Source of the DNA: Aphrophora alni
Taxonomy: Eukaryota > Arthropoda > Insecta > Hemiptera > Aphrophoridae
NCBI GenBank assembly: GCA_963513935.1
Contig: OY740766.1
Coordinates: 9,641,000 to 9,704,999, forward strand
DNA: 64,000 nt
Reading direction: 5' to 3'
How positions within the stretch are numbered: position 1 is the stretch's first letter; the number at the start of each line of letters is the position of its first letter. A program made the position numbers and the translations under genes. The notes beneath the pieces were generated by a model. The model saw only the letters and a program-made list of their open reading frames with translations. It was not told the DNA's origin and did not search any database. Shown here one piece after another: positions 58,192 to 64,000 of this stretch.

Positions 58192-59324
58192 CACTGGGGG
58201 TTTTTTTTTCATTGTTCTTTGTAACAACTTTATTAACCAACCTGTACAATTCTGGTGTACGATAGACATTCTCTAATTTTACTTGTTTGGGTACCATTAA
58301 TACCTAATTTTAAAGATGAACAAAATAAGGTAATATGGAAAATTTAAAAAAAATCATTGTTAAATAGTTTTAATCAAAAAACTATAGTTATTATTATTTT
58401 ATTTTATTCTAAATGGTTCTACCAATTCATATTAAGTTGTTATTAATTTTATATTAAATTTTCCTGTATATTATTGTGTTAAATTATTTGGTATTCTTCT
58501 GTGTTCTCGTTTACCGCCATTTTTAAAAGACGTAATTTCTTTTGTCGTACGGTTCATCTGATAACATTTTCCTCATTCCACACTTAACCTAGTTTTCGAG
58601 TATTTATAATGTTTCCAGTGTTTTCTTTTTGTAACTTTAACTCTATACATTCAAACCAACCTCTGTTATTGCGTTGAATTATTTAAATATAATAATAATA
58701 ATAATTTAACGAAATTGAAGGGTCGTTGTCGTAAAAAAACACAAAATTTAGTTTTTCTCAAAATTGGTGCTATTGATTTGGATCAAATTTTATTCAAGTA
58801 TATTCTCTAATGGTTGAAACAAAACTAACTCGTCGTCATTTCTCCAAAAATGTCGGTGCTCGAGTTATATGTGAAACAACAAAAAGCCGATGTTATTACT
58901 GATAGTTTACGTATGTTTTTTACTTAGTAAACTGAACGTACTAAATTGTGTACATTAAAATTAATAAAACAACCGATTGATTGAAAAAAAATTACCATTG
59001 TTTTCCGTCTTCAGAAGTTTATTTAAATAAATTACGATTTACGGTAAGTGAAACAAAGTCATATTAAATATAAAGATAATTTTAAAGATTCATTTTTTAC
59101 TTTTTACTTAACAAATGAACTGGCAATTTTGGTGACAATAAGTTTTTGTTAGTTTTTATTTGGTTTTAGGGATGGGTGAGTGAAAAAGTGTGTGAAATAT
59201 TTTTACACACTTTATTTAATTTCCTTTCAACCACCGCAAGGAGTAGCTTGAGGGAAGGAAGCTTTTACCTTTGATTGAAATTTAAATAAATAATTAAACG
59301 CGACTGAATTATTTATTGGTTTTA
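58192..59324. other. No gene seen
   Basis: AT-rich. It includes the third copy of the AAAATTGG...GATCAAATTTTATTCAAG repeat at about 58740-58870. Confidence 0.5.
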
Positions 59325-59635
59325 TAAACATACCAGCTGTTACCAGCGGCTTCGCACGCGAATATTTCGTATTCAAGATTTTTAGCACAACCCTAATAAT
59401 TGTCTACAGACCTACTACATCAAACCATGTTAAAAAATTCATAGCTCAAGGCTTCTTGGATCCAAAGATATGTCTTTAGGGGTAAAAAACACACTTGAAG
59501 TTGAATGTTTACAAAACCCTTTCTTATTACGCGTCTACAGACTTAGCCCAAAGAATGTTAAAAAAAATCATAGCTCTAGGTTTCTTGGATCCAGAAATAT
59601 CGTGATCGGTTAGTGGGTTTTGACACACACACCTA
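59325..59635 (+). repeat. Dispersed relative of the 125-bp minisatellite
   Basis: Starts with TACCAGCTGTTACCAGCGGC and TTCGCACGCG, a phrase common at the edge of insect dispersed repeats. Then follow about two diverged units of the array at 38050-39005 (CATGTTAAAAAATTCATAGC, TTAGGGGTAAAAAACAC, ACGCGTCTACAGAC), ending in the same GTGATCGG...AGTGGGTTTTGAC. The shared end shows that array and single copy derive from one transposable unit. Confidence 0.85.
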
Positions 59636-61185
59636 TATGCAGGCATTCCTATTTTGTGATGGACTAAGTTGTTCTTGAAGTGTGCACAGATCCCTTTTTG
59701 CGTAATTTTAAGGATATCTATTTCTCAAAAGGATTTAATGTTTTTAATCATGATCAGACACCTCTAATAATCAGGTGTGTCCTTCATTGGAGTCCATAAA
59801 ATAAGCAACAGTTTTTATAATAATTGTTTATTATAAAAAATAATATATTCTTGAGAGAAGGGAAACAAGTAAACAAAGAATAATTAATTATCCTTTATCC
59901 AGCAAAGTATCACGTCCCGCCGTAATGGAGCCTACGTTTTGTGTTTTGCATGAATAATGTAAACGAGACTGTATGGTGCATCTAGTTGTAAAGTTTTACC
60001 CGAGTGTATGTGTTTAGGGTTTTGAGAAGTGTTATAAAAAAGATCCCTTTGTAAGTATTACAATAAATTTAAAGAAATTATGAAAATATTGATTGGATAT
60101 TTTACTTTTCGAGTACCATAAGGTCACAAAAATATCAAATACATAATTATTTACATAAGTTACAATTTATGATCCATGAGATCTCCTTTGAAACTTAATA
60201 TAATTTCATGTATTCACCGTATATGTGAAATATAGTAAAATATTAACAGTACGTAGATCGTTTACGCTACCAATAAAATGGGTCACCAACCAACGAGACT
60301 AACCAATACGTTTTTCTAAAGACAGTCAGTCGTCCAGGTTATATACATCGAAGTCATTGTGATTCCAATAGTAAAACACAATTACAGAACCAGGAGCAAT
60401 ACACTCATAAATAATTTACAATTTATTATTTTCTCTGTGAGTGTTTTGCTTAAGTGTACAGTAGTTGTAGTGTTATTTCCTCTCAAATCTTGATCTTAGA
60501 ATATTGTTGTGTGTTAAGTTCTAGTCACATTGGGTTTACAAGGATGGTTGGTTGAATTTGTTACAACATCTAAGGAGAAAGGTTTAATGTCTTCAGAATC
60601 ACTAGTAAAAGTATTTTTGACGTATTAATACTGTGGTTTCTCTTTACTTCAGTCTTCTGTATTGATATATTCAATGCTAATCAAATGTTATCTTTATAAA
60701 TCCCCTTAAAGTTGACACCTTGTAACTTCTATGTATGCATAATATGAATGTAAAGTTCAGATTGTTCTATATAAAACTCAATTCATTTGTAACAGCTATA
60801 TCTCATTAAGTATTTTTAAATTAAGAGACCACGCGTAAGTTATTTTGTTACTAATAATATCTTAAAATCTAGAGTAAAAGCTGAAACTGAACGCCATCTT
60901 CCAGAATATACGCTTCTATCCTTTTCACTCTGTTTCTTGATAGGTTTTACAACGTTTTTGATTGGATATTTATTAAAGCTACTTTAATATTGATTTTTAG
61001 TTGTAAAAGTGTTTCTGTAGACTTTTAGTTTGAGTTAAGTCCAAAGGAAAAGATCTGGCGGAGACAAATAGAGAGATGTCGGCGGCCACAAGCCACGACT
61101 AATGACGCGATCATAAAATATTTCGTTAATGAAAGCAGTTGATGAAGTGCGACACGGTGTGCCGTAATGTAGTAATACAATTTTC
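59636..61185. other. No gene seen
   Basis: AT-rich with no recognised domain. About 60430-60475 resembles 21490-21530. Confidence 0.5.
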
Positions 61186-61990
61186 CTCTTCCAGTATACG
61201 CAATATTTACGAAACGAAATTAAAGATTCTTATTTCGTTTTAAATTAATTCTAAATTTTCCTTTCCAAGAGTGAAATGAAATGGAATACAAGATTATTAT
61301 ATCGCTAAATGAATTCTAAATTTTCCTCTTCCAAAAGTGAAATGAAACGTAATAAAAGATTCGGAAATCGTTAGAAATTAATTCCAAATATTCCTCTTCC
61401 AAAAGTGAAATAAAATGACAAAATATTCTGATATCGTTCTAAATTAATTCTAAATTTTCCTCTTCCAAAAGTGAAATGAATTGACATAAAAGATTTTGAT
61501 ATCGTTCTAAATTAATTCTAAATTTTTCTCTTCCAAAAGTGAAATGAAATGACATAAAGAATTTTGATATCGTTCTAAATTAATTCTAAATTTTCCTCTT
61601 CCAAAAGTGAAATGAATTGACATAAAAGATTTTGATATCGTTCTAAATTAATTCTAAATTTTCCTCTTCCAAAAGTGAAATGAAATGACATAAAGAATTT
61701 TGATATCGTTCTAAATTAATTCTAAATTTTCCTCTTCCAAAAGTGAAATGAAATGACATAAAAGATTGTGATATCGTTATAAATTAATTCTAAATTTTCC
61801 TCTTCCGCAAATTTAAATAAGACGCAATAAAAAGGATCTTATATCAATCTACATTGTTTCCAAATTTTCCTCTTCCAAGATACGCAATATTTATGAAATA
61901 CAATAGAAGAGTTCTATACCGTTATAAATTTATTCCAAATCTTCCTTTTCCAAGAAATGAAACGCAATACAATTCTCCAGGGAGTGATTT
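61186..61990 (+). repeat. 68-bp minisatellite array
   Basis: About eleven units marked by TTTTCCTCTTCCAAAAGTGA and TCTAAATTAATTCTAAA. The spacing is 66-68 bp in the centre, with tcctcttcc-type blocks near 61392, 61458, 61526, 61594, 61662 and 61730. Central units are near-identical, with an alternation of GAATTGACATAAAAG and GAAATGACATAAAG variants. Outer units are diverged. Confidence 0.95.
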
Positions 61991-64000
61991 GGGACATTAA
62001 ACTTCGCAACATTTTACATTATGTATGCAATTTTAGAGGGAAAATATGAAAAAAAACGTCCCATTAGTGGCTCAACTAAAGTCATTATGGGTGTGGAAAT
62101 CTCAGTGTACTGGATCTACATCTTTCTTTAACTAGTCTAGTCTTGCATTAGACCACGTCATTCATCTCCCTATCTGATCTCCATTGACCAACTTTTGTTC
62201 TCTTCCGACCCTGACGCTATTAGACTATTCGAATGGTAATAATATATTTTTTACGGTCTTAAATTTTTTAAAGGAGAAAATTACCAACAGGTTTTTTATC
62301 CTAAAAATAACAGTATTTTATGCAAGTCGAACAGTCAAATTGAAAAAAAAAAAAAAAAAAGGGGAAAAAAATACAATTTTGTATTTTATATAAGTAACAG
62401 GTGATCCCAATTTTTACGTTAATGGATTAAATTTAAAGTATTTTGATAATAATATTTAAGGAAACCCCTAAATAAAAATTAGGATCTAATGTTCAAACGG
62501 TGTTTGAGATATTATTTCAAACAGAGAGTTTAAACATCAGATATATAAACAAGACCACATTTTTTTTTCTTGTGACATCATTTTCTTTCTATATAGATAG
62601 GTAACCTTAAATGCAATGAACATAAAACTCTTGGCTAATCCATCAACCTTAGCCTGAAATAGGAACCAGATAAATATACTCTCAGCCCACCTTACCGTCT
62701 GCCATCCTGTAATCACAGTCGTAAATAAGTTGTCACAATAACAGAGGTTCCATTTAATTTGAAATTTGTCTTACAACTTCTATTTCTCTAGTCCAATATA
62801 CAGGTTGTAACAAAAACATGTTTTGTCTGATTAGTTATACGAAATTGGTGCACATTATAAAGCACAATTTCGTGGGGCCATACTTATTTGGTATAATATC
62901 TTACTAGTTAACAAGCCAATGGTGTAATTTTCAAAACTACAATTTATTACTAAAATTATAATATTTTTACAAATTTAAAACTGCCAAGTTTTACTTCTAT
63001 CTCTTTCTTGTTCCTTTGATACTGCATTATCTAAGGGACCATTTCACAGATATTTATTTCTAAATCTGAATCTTTTTAATGTTCTAAGCTTTTGTAATTT
63101 AAAGGACAATGTTAGGTTATTAAAATATATTTCTTCTTGTTTAAATATTAATTCGAAAATGGTTTTTAATTGCAATCTGAATTATAATAATGGTATATTC
63201 TTTTGTAATCTAAAGGACAAGATTTTTATTTTATTTAACGAAAAGTATGAAAATTCCACAATTTAAATTTACTTAAATTGAAATTCATGGTAAAATAATT
63301 GTTTTAAAATCCAGTTGATCTCTTTTAACTATTACCAAAATGTGTTGTTTCCCAAAGAATCTTTTTATGTGTCTTTTGATACTTAATTATGAACGTTACT
63401 CAGTCAAGGTATTATATTCTTTTAGGCTCGCGTGGTACATTTTTATGTGTTCAAAGGTTCTTAAGAAATATATTTCTGCGATAATATAACACTGTTATGA
63501 TCCATCAGACAACCTCTCTAACTGGGCTACATATGAACAAATTAAAACAGATATTTACTCTAATACTTTGTATGATGATTATGCAATAAATATCTCCAGG
63601 AACTTTCTTACATAGCTCCGTGTCCCCCGTCAACTAAATTGCAAATTCCTGCGGACGTACTACCACTCTAACTCTCTGAGTTATCGCCATACCTCATCTG
63701 AACTTATTGGGAATAATTTCATTTGAATGGATATTGAATTCCGAACGTAGAAATAATTTTACATTTTAAATATCGTCACTATTAAAAAATCACCTAAACT
63801 CATCTTAAATTTTGAGTTTAGTTAAAATAAAACATTATTAAAAGAAAGTTTAACAGAAGAACAGATTTGTTGTAATAAACGTTTAATAATTTAATTGGTA
63901 ATGATGGTTAACAACAATATTTGTTAAATTAAACTATCTTTTATTTTTCCTGTATGGTAGATTTCATGACCAACTCTTGTTCTTTACCCAACCCTGGCGT
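61991..64000. other. No gene seen; two copies of family A
   Basis: Family A copies lie at 62140-62240 and 63955-64000 (plus strand; GACCAACTTTTGTTC and ACGCTATTAGACTATTCG in the first, GACCAACTCTTGTTC in the second, cut off by the window end). A poly-A run is at 62343-62360. A short phrase (TTGTAAT, T/C, TAAAGGACAA) occurs twice near 63094 and 63205. Nothing else recognised. Confidence 0.55.

Overview
The window is AT-rich eukaryotic nuclear DNA, almost certainly from an insect. Transposon remains (LTR, LINE, Harbinger and mariner-related), long microsatellites and minisatellites, and the near absence of long host reading frames all point this way. The element types would suit a large repeat-rich genome such as a hemipteran, but the order cannot be fixed from the sequence. 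No complete host gene is recognisable. The window reads as an intergenic or intronic repeat landscape.

Layout. 1-6.5 kb: mostly unassigned DNA, a 212-bp tandem duplication (3.5-3.9 kb), a broken Harbinger transposase (5.3-5.85 kb) and a degenerate CA-rich array. 6.78-18.57 kb: a complete Ty3/Gypsy-class LTR retrotransposon on the minus strand. It has two 1,164-bp LTRs that match wherever compared, a gag with a very long coiled coil, a pol with protease, RT, RNase H and integrase, and a 3.6-kb non-coding 3' region. Gag and pol are joined by a textbook -1 frameshift signal: slippery GGGAAAC, a 7-nt spacer, then a 7-bp stem. 19-26 kb: a tRNA-derived SINE-like copy, a long polypyrimidine tract, a perfect 36-bp hairpin, a hammerhead-ribozyme motif, and a LINE split by an oppositely oriented LINE fragment. 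26-41 kb: unassigned DNA, several foldback elements (the largest 851 bp), and a 125-bp minisatellite. 42-48 kb: one GC-richer ORF of 138 codons that may be a real exon, and a second copy of a ribozyme-bearing repeat. 48-64 kb: minisatellites, a DUF4817-type transposase fragment, and an inverted-repeat element with a ribozyme motif in its flank. More dispersed repeat copies follow.

Most notable result. Five loci (23.5, 39.5, 44.7, 53.5 and 58.2 kb) can each be folded by hand into the same compact hammerhead-type architecture: helix I, a CUGANGA-like core, one extra nucleotide, helix II, GAA, a short palindromic helix III with no loop, a UH cleavage dinucleotide, then the other helix I strand. 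The loop-less palindromic helix III is what is expected of ribozymes that work as dimers, as known for Penelope-like retroelements. Two of the five lie inside repeats flanked by inverted arms and one in a two-copy dispersed family, so several small ribozyme-carrying families appear to coexist here. Catalytic activity is unproven, and four of the five have either a core substitution or a weak helix I.
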